From NCBI GenBank assembly GCA_964568805.1, contig CAZMRW010000010.1:1-64000 (forward strand): a stretch of DNA of 64,000 bases, in the 5' to 3' direction. The stretch comes from CAZMRW01 sp964568805 (lineage in GTDB: Bacteria; Pseudomonadota; Gammaproteobacteria; Methylococcales; Methylomonadaceae). Below the pieces are notes generated by a model. It ran no database searches, had not been told where the DNA came from, and worked only from the letters and a program-made list of their open reading frames with translations. The position numbers and the translations under genes were made by a program. Positions 8,705-16,761 of this stretch are shown in pieces. Every line of letters begins with the position of its first letter. The stretch's first letter is position 1.

Positions 8705-9418
8705 ATGGATAACAGCAAAATCGGACAACATATATCGGGCCAGTTTAACAAGGAACTGGAAGATATACGCAACAAAGTGCTCACCATGGGCGGTTTGGTC
8801 GAAGAGCAATTGGAGTCTGCAGTCAAGGCTTTCATGACCGGCGATATGGAAAAAGCGGATCTGGTGATCAAGCAGGATAACCAGGTCGATGCCATGGAAA
8901 TGATCATCGATCAGGAATGCATGCAGATTCTGGCATTGAGGCAGCCCGCGGCATTTGATTTACGGTTGATCGTTACGGTTATTAAAGTGATTAACGAACT
9001 TGAAAGAGTCGGCGATCTGGCTGAAAAGGTTGCACAGATGGCCATTCGTTTATCCGATGCTGACGGTAGGGTTGATCAGTATTATGAGTTGCAGCACATG
9101 GCCGATATGGTCAAGGTCATGTTGCATGGTGCACTGGATGCCTTCGCCAGGTTGAGCATAGAGGAAGTGACGACCATTACCGGAGGTGACGATAATGTTG
9201 ACCGGGAATATGCGAGCATTATCCGGCAATTGATTACTCGCATGATGGAGGATCCTCGAAACATTACCCGGACTCTGGATGTATTGTGGACAGCCCGTTC
9301 TTTGGAAAGAATCGGCGACCACTCCGTGAATATTTGCGAGTATCTGATCTATATGGTGAAAGGCCTGGATGTTCGCCATATAACCCAGGAAGAACTGGAA
9401 AGAAAAGTTAAAGGTTGA
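8705..9418 (+). CDS. phoU: PhoU phosphate signalling regulator
   Basis: This 237-residue protein has two PhoU helical repeats, each with the acidic metal-binding pattern (DNQVDAMEMIIDQECMQ in the first, DDNVDREYASIIRQL in the second, and ERIGDHSVNI near the end). PhoU couples Pst transport to the PhoR/PhoB system and prevents excess phosphate uptake. It starts 14 bases after pstB behind CCAGGAGCG. No phoR/phoB pair lies in the window. Its stop codon abuts the stop codon of the convergent gene at 9419 with no spacer, so the two transcripts must overlap. Confidence 0.95.
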   Translation: MDNSKIGQHISGQFNKELEDIRNKVLTMGGLVEEQLESAVKAFMTGDMEKADLVIKQDNQVDAMEMIIDQECMQILALRQPAAFDLRLIVTVIKVINELERVGDLAEKVAQMAIRLSDADGRVDQYYELQHMADMVKVMLHGALDAFARLSIEEVTTITGGDDNVDREYASIIRQLITRMMEDPRNITRTLDVLWTARSLERIGDHSVNICEYLIYMVKGLDVRHITQEELERKVKG

Positions 9419-12400
9419 TTACGGTCCAAATTCTCTGGCCAGAACCTCTTCCAGCTTTTCGAGCGGTAACGGCCGATAGGCGATATAACCCTGGAGTTCA
9501 TCGCAGTTAAGCAGCTTGAGAAGTTTGAGCTGCTCTTCGGTCTCCACGCCTTCCGCAATCACTTTCAGGTTAAGTCCATGGGCGAGCGCGATCACACTGG
9601 AAACGATGGTCAGGTCGTCTGACCGGACAGTTACTTCGTTGATAAAGCTTTTATCAATTTTTAAACGGCTTAAGGGCAGGCGAGTCAGATAACTGAGTGA
9701 CGAATAACCGGTGCCAAAATCATCGATGCTGATTTCACTGCCCAGCTCCGTCAATGCTTTGAGCTTATCGATGCTCGACTCTATATCCTGCATGATAATG
9801 CTTTCGGTGACTTCGAATTCAATATGCTTCCCGTCAATACCATACTCGTCCAGTAGCTTGCGGACAGAGTCAACGAATTCAATCTGGGTTAGTTGTAAGG
9901 ACGACACATTGACCGCCACCGGGGGGACTTTCCAGCCTTTATCGAGCCATTGCCTGTGGTGGCTGCAGACAGTTTTTATGACCCATAGTCCCACGTCGAG
10001 AATCATCCCGGTATCTTCCAGAACCGGAATAAACGCCATCGGGGGGACGAGACCGCTATCAGGATCTTGCCAGCGAATCAACGCTTCCATACCGCAAATC
10101 CTGCCGCTCAAAATATCCACCTTGGGTTGAAAATGCAGCAGGAATTCATTCCGCTCAATAGCCTTGCGCAATTTGTTTTCAATGGTCAGAAGAGTTGACA
10201 CGCTGGCATTCATGTCGGGCAAATAAAACAGGTAGGTGCTCATAGACAGTTTCGCTTTATCCAGTGCGATTTCGGCATGTTTGAGTAGCAACTCGCTGCT
10301 GTCGGCATCTCCCGGAAAAACCGATACCCCCGCTTTAAAGGTGATACGCAGTTCTTCGGAATTGATGTCAAAAGGCCTGGAGAGGACTGAAAACAGGGTC
10401 TCGGTAATAAATTTAGCGATATCGGCTAAATCATCGACGTTCGATAAGGTGATGACGAATTCATCGGCGATGCCACGAGAGATGCTCTCGTCAGGCTGTA
10501 ACACCTCGGTAAGGCGTTGCGCCACTTTCCGCAGCAGAATATCTCCTGATTGATAACCAAGAGAATCGTTGATGAATTTAAAGCGGTCGATATCAAGCAA
10601 TAGCACAGCCAGTTTTTTATTACTTTGTTTTAATTGCGGCATTAACTGACCCAACCGATCGTATAACAAGGTTCGATTGGGTAGGCCGGTAAGTTTGTCA
10701 AAACAGGCCAGATAATTTAGCTGGCGCTCTTTTTCAATATTTTCCAGGCCATAGGCGATATCGCCGGCTACTTCCATTAGCAGATTCATTTCTTGCTCAT
10801 CGAAAAAATTCGGCTCCGAGGCATAGAGTGCAAATCCGCCAATAACCTGATCCATCACCACTAATGGAAATGCGGCTACGGCTTGCAGGTTATGATTGAG
10901 CATGGGCTTTCTGCAGCCAGCCATTGGCGCATCGTCGGAGACATTGTTGCAGATGATCACCTGTTGTTTGCGGAATGCCATTGCCAATGGTTCCCATCCT
11001 TCCGTTGCGTCTACAACGGAAGGATAATTCAGTTCTTCCAGATAACCGGCGCTAGCCCCTGCATGCGCCACCGGATTGATGATGTTGTTTTCCGGGTCCG
11101 CCATGCCGATCCAGGCCAGGTTGAACCCGCCCGCCTGCGCCGCGATCTGGCAAGCTTCAGCCAGCAGTTGATCTCTGTCCCGGATGTGAACGATGGCCGC
11201 GTTGATGCCGCTCAATACCGCATAAATTCGGTTGAGACGCAGGATGTTGGCCTGTTGTTGCTTACGTGCGGTTATATCGGTAGTAATGCCGTCTATGCGC
11301 AAGGGTTTCCCGCTAACGTCATGAACCAGTTGCGCCCGATCGTAAAGCCAGCGAACTTCGCCGTTTGGTTTTACGATCCGGTACTCAAGACTCCCGCTTA
11401 CGCCAGCGAATAAATTTTCTGAATATTGCGTTATCTTGGCTGTGTCCGCAGGATATACCACGTCAAACCAAAGGTTTGGATTAGTGAAAAAATCAGATTT
11501 AGGCCTGCCATAGATACGTTCTGCAGCCGGGTTGAGGTATTGCAGTTTATGTGTGCGGGCGGAAATTGACCAGATCACGTCGGTGATCGATGAGAGGATG
11601 CTTTCCAGTCGCTCTTCCGTTGTTCGTAGCGCCTGTTCCGTACGGTTGTGCTCGGCGATTTCCGCCGTCAGCGCCATTGTCCTTTGTTGAACCAGTTGCT
11701 CCAGTTGTTCATGCATCTGTGCCCGCATCAGTGCCATCGCTATCTGATTGCCGATACCTTGTAATGTTTTCAGGTGCTCATTACTGACCGGCCGCTCTTC
11801 CTCATGCAAGAGATTCATAACGCCCAGAGGACGGTTCGAAATTGTTATCGGAATACTGATGTGTTCGCCTGATAATCCTGTATGCTGCAGTAAACGCTTG
11901 GAAATCTCACAATCGAGCATGTTCGTTGCCTTATCGAGCTTTCCCGACAATAATTGCCGGCGGCAAAGACAGTCGCCTTTTAGTGCGCAGGGAGCGGTCA
12001 GTTCTGGCGGAATATTGTGTGAGCCTGCCATCCGGAATACGCTATCGCCCTCGCACAAGGTTATCCAGCAGGCTCTTATTCCCGGTAATTCCGTGGCATG
12101 AGCGACGGATTTATCGATGACATCCTGTTCGCTGATTGCACGGTTGAGTCCATCCGCAATAAGGTATAAGCTGGTGAGAGTTTGGTTGGAGCAAGTCAGC
12201 TCCTTTTGCCGCGATTGGAGTTCTTCATTCATATGCACGGCTTCTTCGTAGACAGAAATCAGCAAATCAATGATTTGTTGATGCTCGACGGTGAGGAAAT
12301 GCCGTTTCCCAAGCAGATAGATTTCAATTCCCATCTGCACTTTTTCGGTCTTGCGCAGCACCCGGTTCATCAATAAGTATTCGATGCGCGACAGCAGATA

Positions 12401-12760
12401 CTTTTCATCATAGGGTTTACGGATAAAGTTGTCGGCGCCGCATTCCAGACCCTTCATGATCCCTTGCAGATCGGTAAGCGAAGTTACCAGAATGACCGGA
12501 ATGCCCCCCAGCGTTGTGTCGGATTTGATAGCACGGCACAAGGCGTAGCCGTCCATTTCCGGCATAATGATATCGCTGATAATGATTTGCGGTTTGTGCT
12601 TGCTTAAAGCGGCCAGCGCCTGCCGGCCATTGAAGGCGGTAGTCACCTCATAGCCGTTTTTTTCCAGCAGGTATTGCAACTGTAATGCCTGGGTGGGACT
12701 ATCTTCAACGATGAGAATGTCAATACCGTCGCCAGTCGATTTAGGATATTTTTTGGGCAT
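9419..12760 (-). CDS. REC-GAF-PAS-GAF-GGDEF-EAL cyclic-di-GMP phosphodiesterase
   Basis: This is a 1113-residue cytoplasmic protein. A receiver domain (about 12-130, phosphoacceptor Asp in IIISDIIMPEMDG) is followed by a GAF domain (about 200-350), a PAS domain (about 385-505), a second GAF domain (about 520-670), GGDEF (about 690-845) and EAL (about 855-1110). The GGDEF signature is degenerate (RGIADEF), so cyclase activity is probably lost. The EAL domain keeps EALIRW, NVSSLQL, EVTESI, IDDFGTGYSSL, LKIDKSFI and AEGVETEEQ, so it should hydrolyse cyclic-di-GMP. It lies 12 bases after cheB and is the likely output of the chemosensory operon, phosphorylated by CheA (inference). Confidence 0.9.
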   Translation of the reverse strand: MPKKYPKSTGDGIDILIVEDSPTQALQLQYLLEKNGYEVTTAFNGRQALAALSKHKPQIIISDIIMPEMDGYALCRAIKSDTTLGGIPVILVTSLTDLQGIMKGLECGADNFIRKPYDEKYLLSRIEYLLMNRVLRKTEKVQMGIEIYLLGKRHFLTVEHQQIIDLLISVYEEAVHMNEELQSRQKELTCSNQTLTSLYLIADGLNRAISEQDVIDKSVAHATELPGIRACWITLCEGDSVFRMAGSHNIPPELTAPCALKGDCLCRRQLLSGKLDKATNMLDCEISKRLLQHTGLSGEHISIPITISNRPLGVMNLLHEEERPVSNEHLKTLQGIGNQIAMALMRAQMHEQLEQLVQQRTMALTAEIAEHNRTEQALRTTEERLESILSSITDVIWSISARTHKLQYLNPAAERIYGRPKSDFFTNPNLWFDVVYPADTAKITQYSENLFAGVSGSLEYRIVKPNGEVRWLYDRAQLVHDVSGKPLRIDGITTDITARKQQQANILRLNRIYAVLSGINAAIVHIRDRDQLLAEACQIAAQAGGFNLAWIGMADPENNIINPVAHAGASAGYLEELNYPSVVDATEGWEPLAMAFRKQQVIICNNVSDDAPMAGCRKPMLNHNLQAVAAFPLVVMDQVIGGFALYASEPNFFDEQEMNLLMEVAGDIAYGLENIEKERQLNYLACFDKLTGLPNRTLLYDRLGQLMPQLKQSNKKLAVLLLDIDRFKFINDSLGYQSGDILLRKVAQRLTEVLQPDESISRGIADEFVITLSNVDDLADIAKFITETLFSVLSRPFDINSEELRITFKAGVSVFPGDADSSELLLKHAEIALDKAKLSMSTYLFYLPDMNASVSTLLTIENKLRKAIERNEFLLHFQPKVDILSGRICGMEALIRWQDPDSGLVPPMAFIPVLEDTGMILDVGLWVIKTVCSHHRQWLDKGWKVPPVAVNVSSLQLTQIEFVDSVRKLLDEYGIDGKHIEFEVTESIIMQDIESSIDKLKALTELGSEISIDDFGTGYSSLSYLTRLPLSRLKIDKSFINEVTVRSDDLTIVSSVIALAHGLNLKVIAEGVETEEQLKLLKLLNCDELQGYIAYRPLPLEKLEEVLAREFGP

Positions 12761-12772
12761 TTCGATACTCTC

Positions 12773-13861
12773 TTATAATGGTCTTGTCATGCAGGCAAGC
12801 GCATCAGCGATTTTGTCAGGTGCGAGTATAAATGTTGCAGCGCCGAGGATGACGGCTTCTCCAGGCATGCCATATACGACGGAACTTTCCTTGTCCTGTG
12901 CTATGGTGACGGCGCCTTTCTTTTTCATCAAACCAAGCTCAGCCGCGCCGTCTTTGCCCATGCCGGTGAGCAGAACACCTGCCGCATGGGCGCCGTAGGC
13001 TTCCGCAACAGAATTGAACAGACATGAGACCGAGGGACAATGTCCGTTTATTGGGCTCCCCTTTTCCAACCTGATTCGCCCTGTTCCGTTTACCGTTGTC
13101 TGATAGCCGTTCGGCGCGACATAGGCATGATCTGGTTGCATAACGAGCTCGTGTTTCGCCATGCTGACCGGGAAACCCGTTGATTGCATCAGCCAATCAG
13201 CAAAATTTTCTGCGAAGCCATTAGTGATGTGCTGTACCAAAATAATGGGAACCGGAAAATTTCTGGGAAGCGCTGACAATATCTGTTGAAGCGCCGGCGG
13301 CCCCCCTGTAGAGGAACCGATGGCAACGAGCCTGATTTCCTCGATCGGTCTATTTGTCTTTGGGATGGATTGCGAAAGGGTTACAGGTAAAGTTCTTGAT
13401 TGTTTGTTCCAGCGCCTGACCACTTTGACTTCCGACATCAGTTTAACTGTTTGTATCAATTCCCGAGCCGTCGCTGTATGTTGGGGATGGCCGATGCTCA
13501 TCGGTCTTTTTATCACTGCCAGTGCCCCTGCATCTAACGCGGACAGAGTTGATTCCATTTCGGCTGCGGATGAACTGCCGGTTACCATAATAATGGGTAC
13601 CGGGCTGTTTTCCATGATGGCTCGGGTCGCATCGAGTCCATTCATTTTTGGCATGTGTATATCCATGGTAACGATATCCGGCTTTTGGCTTTTAACGGCG
13701 GCAAGCGCTTCTTCGCCGTTTGTCGCCGTCCCGATTATCTGTATTTCCGGATCGGAAGCCAGCAGATAGACGAGAAATTCTCGTACCGTTTGTGAATCCT
13801 CTACGACGAGGACCTTGATCTTAGGTTTCCGCACTTCGGAGGAAGGCGGGCAATTGTCCAT
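12773..13861 (-). CDS. cheB: Chemotaxis glutamate methylesterase CheB
   Basis: This 362-residue protein has an N-terminal receiver (phosphoacceptor Asp in VTMDIHMPKMNG) and a C-terminal methylesterase. The catalytic serine is in GSSTGGPP, the histidine in ILVQHITNGF and the aspartate in TGMGKDGAAEL. It removes methyl groups from the chemoreceptor and opposes CheR for adaptation. A 698-base gap separates it from cheA upstream, so it may have its own promoter. It is followed closely by the REC...EAL gene. Confidence 0.93.
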   Translation of the reverse strand: MDNCPPSSEVRKPKIKVLVVEDSQTVREFLVYLLASDPEIQIIGTATNGEEALAAVKSQKPDIVTMDIHMPKMNGLDATRAIMENSPVPIIMVTGSSSAAEMESTLSALDAGALAVIKRPMSIGHPQHTATARELIQTVKLMSEVKVVRRWNKQSRTLPVTLSQSIPKTNRPIEEIRLVAIGSSTGGPPALQQILSALPRNFPVPIILVQHITNGFAENFADWLMQSTGFPVSMAKHELVMQPDHAYVAPNGYQTTVNGTGRIRLEKGSPINGHCPSVSCLFNSVAEAYGAHAAGVLLTGMGKDGAAELGLMKKKGAVTIAQDKESSVVYGMPGEAVILGAATFILAPDKIADALACMTRPL

Positions 13862-14559
13862 TATTTGATCCCCGGGTTTCTGATTATCAGATGCTCAATT
13901 CTGATTGCAGTATTCAGATATAAACAGTGTTGAAGAGACGATCTCTTTAAAATTAATAACAACATGTCGTAGAGTACCGTTAAAGAAATAGCTCATGTTA
14001 ATATGGAATTTGATGGCGGGTGCTACATTTGCTCAATAATTCCACTGTTTTGTCTGATAAAAAAGAGTGTAGAGAAGGCGGAAACTACAAATTCATACCT
14101 AAAAGCTTTATTGAAATTAATTTTTCATAAATTTCTGATCCGGAGTCTTTCCGGCGGCCCTATCGTGTGATTGAATCGGGGCGGTATCTTTTAATAATTT
14201 TACGATAGTGATGATATGCAGGTGCGTGAATCAGTTTGATTATTATTTAATTAGCGGATAAACAATACTAACAACTATAGTCTTGTTTTTTTAAAATTCA
14301 AGCGCTCCCTTTATGGGCAGGTGTCAAAAAACCAGTAATCGCCGTTTTCTTGTTTGACTGATGGGACAAAAGTTTATAGGTTGTCATAGGGTATACATCC
14401 AGGTAAGGAGAACGATTAAAGTTGAGTCACATTGATAGGCTTTTAGTGCTACCCATGTATCAGAAGATGGAAGGGCGTGCGGCCAGTCCTCACAGAGGCG
14501 GGGTTAGGGCGAATTGGCGCATAAATTGGCAATTTGCCTGGAGCCATCTAAAAAATGCA
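13862..14559. other. 698-base gap between cheA and cheB
   Basis: This AT-rich stretch sits inside an otherwise tightly packed minus-strand operon. A small inverted repeat (CCGGA...TCCGG near 14140-14154) is visible, without a T-run. No supported coding region was found. It probably holds a promoter for cheB and the downstream gene, or marks a deletion. Confidence 0.4.
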
Positions 14560-16749
14560 CTAGATCAACCTTTGCACAATTTCCAGCAAATTACTCTGTT
14601 CAAAACTGTTTTTGACGATATAGGCATTGGCGCCAACATCGATGCCATGTTCGCGATCTTCGCGGGAGGCAAGAGCTGTCACCAGGACCACAGGCAGTTC
14701 GGCGAATTTCTTGTCGCAGCGTATCTTCGCTGTCAGTTCGAAGCCGTTCATGCGGGGCATCTCCACGTCAGAAACGACGATATCGAACTTGCCGCTACGC
14801 AATTGGGTCAGGCCATCGATGCCGTCTATAGCCGTCACTACCTGGTAGCCGGCGCTTTCCAATATACCTTTCAGCAAATTTCGTGCGGTAATCGAGTCTT
14901 CTACGACCAATACGGATTTTTTGAGACCACGCTGTTCCTGTTGCGTAGTCAAACTGATCGGATTGATAGGGGGGACTGAAAGCGCCGATTTCACCAGATC
15001 GGACACGTTGAGCACGGGAACCGCCTTGCCCGAACCCAAAATGGTTGCTCCTGTAATATTCCTGACCCGGGCAAGTTGTTTGCCGAGACTTTTCACCAGG
15101 ACCTCCTGCTCGTAAAGCACTTCATCGACGACGAATGCAATTCGTTTTCTGCTCGCGGTCAGCACGATTACATGGAGGTGGTTGCCGCTTGCAGTATCCC
15201 GGCGCGGCAAGGTCAAGGCGTCACTGAGCCGCACCAGTGACAATGTGGTGCCATTTAAACGGATCGTCTCACGGTTTTCCACCGTCAGCACCTCGGAAAT
15301 AGTTACCCTCATGGTCTGCTCGGCGCTGGCGGCGGGAAGCACAAACAGTTGCTCGCCCATGCGCACGACGATGCCTCGGTAGGTAGCAAACATCAGCGGA
15401 AGCAGGATGCGAAAAGTCGTTCCATTGCCCGGCCGCGTGTCCAAAGCAATCCTGCCGCCCAGTTTTTCTACTTTATCCTGCACAATCGCAAGACCCAGGC
15501 CGCGCCCGGAAATTTCAGTAATAATGGAGCTGGTCGATACGCCCGATTGATAAATCAGTTCCAGCGCCTGCCTCTGTTCCAGCTTGCTTAGCTGCTCCGC
15601 AGATAGAATACCGAGCCGCTCAACGGACGACTTGACTTTGTCGATATCAATTCCGGCGCCGTCATCGGCAATCGCGGCTTCAACACGATTGCCGTCTCTG
15701 GGCTTGAAGGTAATGGTAATGGTCCCATGGCGCGGTTTATACCGGTCTGTTCGTTGTTCCGGCATTTCGATGCCGTGGTCGATGCAATTGCGAATCAAAT
15801 GCAACAAGGGATCCTTGAATTCCTCGAGTAATCGCCGGTCGGCTTCGATCTCGCCGCCCCGAATATCCAGTTTGATTTCTTTGCCTGCATCCCGGGCAAA
15901 TTCGCGCACCATCCGGGGAAAACTTTCCGTCAACGATGAGAAAGGCAGCATCAGCGCCTTTTTCATGTTCGCAAGCAGATCGTCCACCATGTGCTCCAGC
16001 ATGCGCTGATCCTGGTCGGCCGATTTCGTGATGGCGTGGAGTTGATTCGTCAAACTCTTGAGGAACGCGGTATTCCGGTCCAGCAGATCCAGCCATTGCG
16101 GTTGCTGCGCTGCGATACTGTAAAAATCGGGATGGCGCATTTTGAGATTCGCCCATTCCTTAGCCCAGGACACCGCCATGGTCTGCAGGGCCTGCAGTCC
16201 CTGCCTGCGATGTTGCGCCAGCAGTTTTGCCGAGAGCATCTCTTCCGCTTGCAGGAAAATGGCATCCAGCCTGTCGGTGGTAATGCGCACAGTACTTGTA
16301 ATCGGCGATTTTTTTTCCGGCACCGGCCTTGATGTTTCCTTGGCCCGGCGCGGTGGCGCCTGCGCTTTTTGCGTAGGTTGCACTTTCTCAGTTACGGGCG
16401 GCATGTTCGCTTGAGGCAAGGCCAATAATGCGTTCAACTGGTTAAGCGCTTGGTGCAATCTATCCAGCAGTTCCGTTGTCGGCGAGAGTTCCTTTTGTTT
16501 CATTGCGGCAAAGGTGGTTTCCAGCGACTGGCAGGCGCTTTCGATCTGTGTCAGGTTGACTGAGCGGGCCGCGCCTTTCAAACTGTGCGCTTCACGGAAG
16601 ATCATCTCAATGATCACGGTCTGTCGTTCGTCGTCCGGAGTTCGTTCAAGTTCGGCGACTCCGGCAAAGAGCGCGTCGATATGGTCCTGTGCTTCAATTC
16701 TGAATGTCGCCAGAAGCCTGTTAAGAAACGCACTGTCTTTTTCAGCCAT
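14560..16749 (-). CDS. cheA: Hybrid chemotaxis histidine kinase CheA with receiver domain
   Basis: This 729-residue hybrid kinase has an HPt domain with the phosphorylatable His55 (EAHSLKGA), a Pro/Lys-rich linker, a helical region, and a CheA-type HATPase domain (about 325-465: LIRNCIDHGIE, DDGAGID, SGRGLGLAIV). A CheW-like domain (about 470-600) and a C-terminal receiver (about 612-729, DIVVSDVEMPRMNG) follow. This layout is typical of Wsp-like or alternative-function systems rather than flagellar CheA. It starts 12 bases after the chemoreceptor gene. Likely targets of its phosphate are its own receiver, CheB and the REC...EAL protein. There is no free-standing CheY in the window. Confidence 0.93.
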   Translation of the reverse strand: MAEKDSAFLNRLLATFRIEAQDHIDALFAGVAELERTPDDERQTVIIEMIFREAHSLKGAARSVNLTQIESACQSLETTFAAMKQKELSPTTELLDRLHQALNQLNALLALPQANMPPVTEKVQPTQKAQAPPRRAKETSRPVPEKKSPITSTVRITTDRLDAIFLQAEEMLSAKLLAQHRRQGLQALQTMAVSWAKEWANLKMRHPDFYSIAAQQPQWLDLLDRNTAFLKSLTNQLHAITKSADQDQRMLEHMVDDLLANMKKALMLPFSSLTESFPRMVREFARDAGKEIKLDIRGGEIEADRRLLEEFKDPLLHLIRNCIDHGIEMPEQRTDRYKPRHGTITITFKPRDGNRVEAAIADDGAGIDIDKVKSSVERLGILSAEQLSKLEQRQALELIYQSGVSTSSIITEISGRGLGLAIVQDKVEKLGGRIALDTRPGNGTTFRILLPLMFATYRGIVVRMGEQLFVLPAASAEQTMRVTISEVLTVENRETIRLNGTTLSLVRLSDALTLPRRDTASGNHLHVIVLTASRKRIAFVVDEVLYEQEVLVKSLGKQLARVRNITGATILGSGKAVPVLNVSDLVKSALSVPPINPISLTTQQEQRGLKKSVLVVEDSITARNLLKGILESAGYQVVTAIDGIDGLTQLRSGKFDIVVSDVEMPRMNGFELTAKIRCDKKFAELPVVLVTALASREDREHGIDVGANAYIVKNSFEQSNLLEIVQRLI

Positions 16750-16761
16750 TGCGGACCCCCA

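Noticed and set aside
14422..14979. 185-codon plus-strand open frame opposite cheA
   Set aside because: It lies antisense to the receiver domain of the hybrid CheA, has no family signature, and runs past conserved codons of the real gene.
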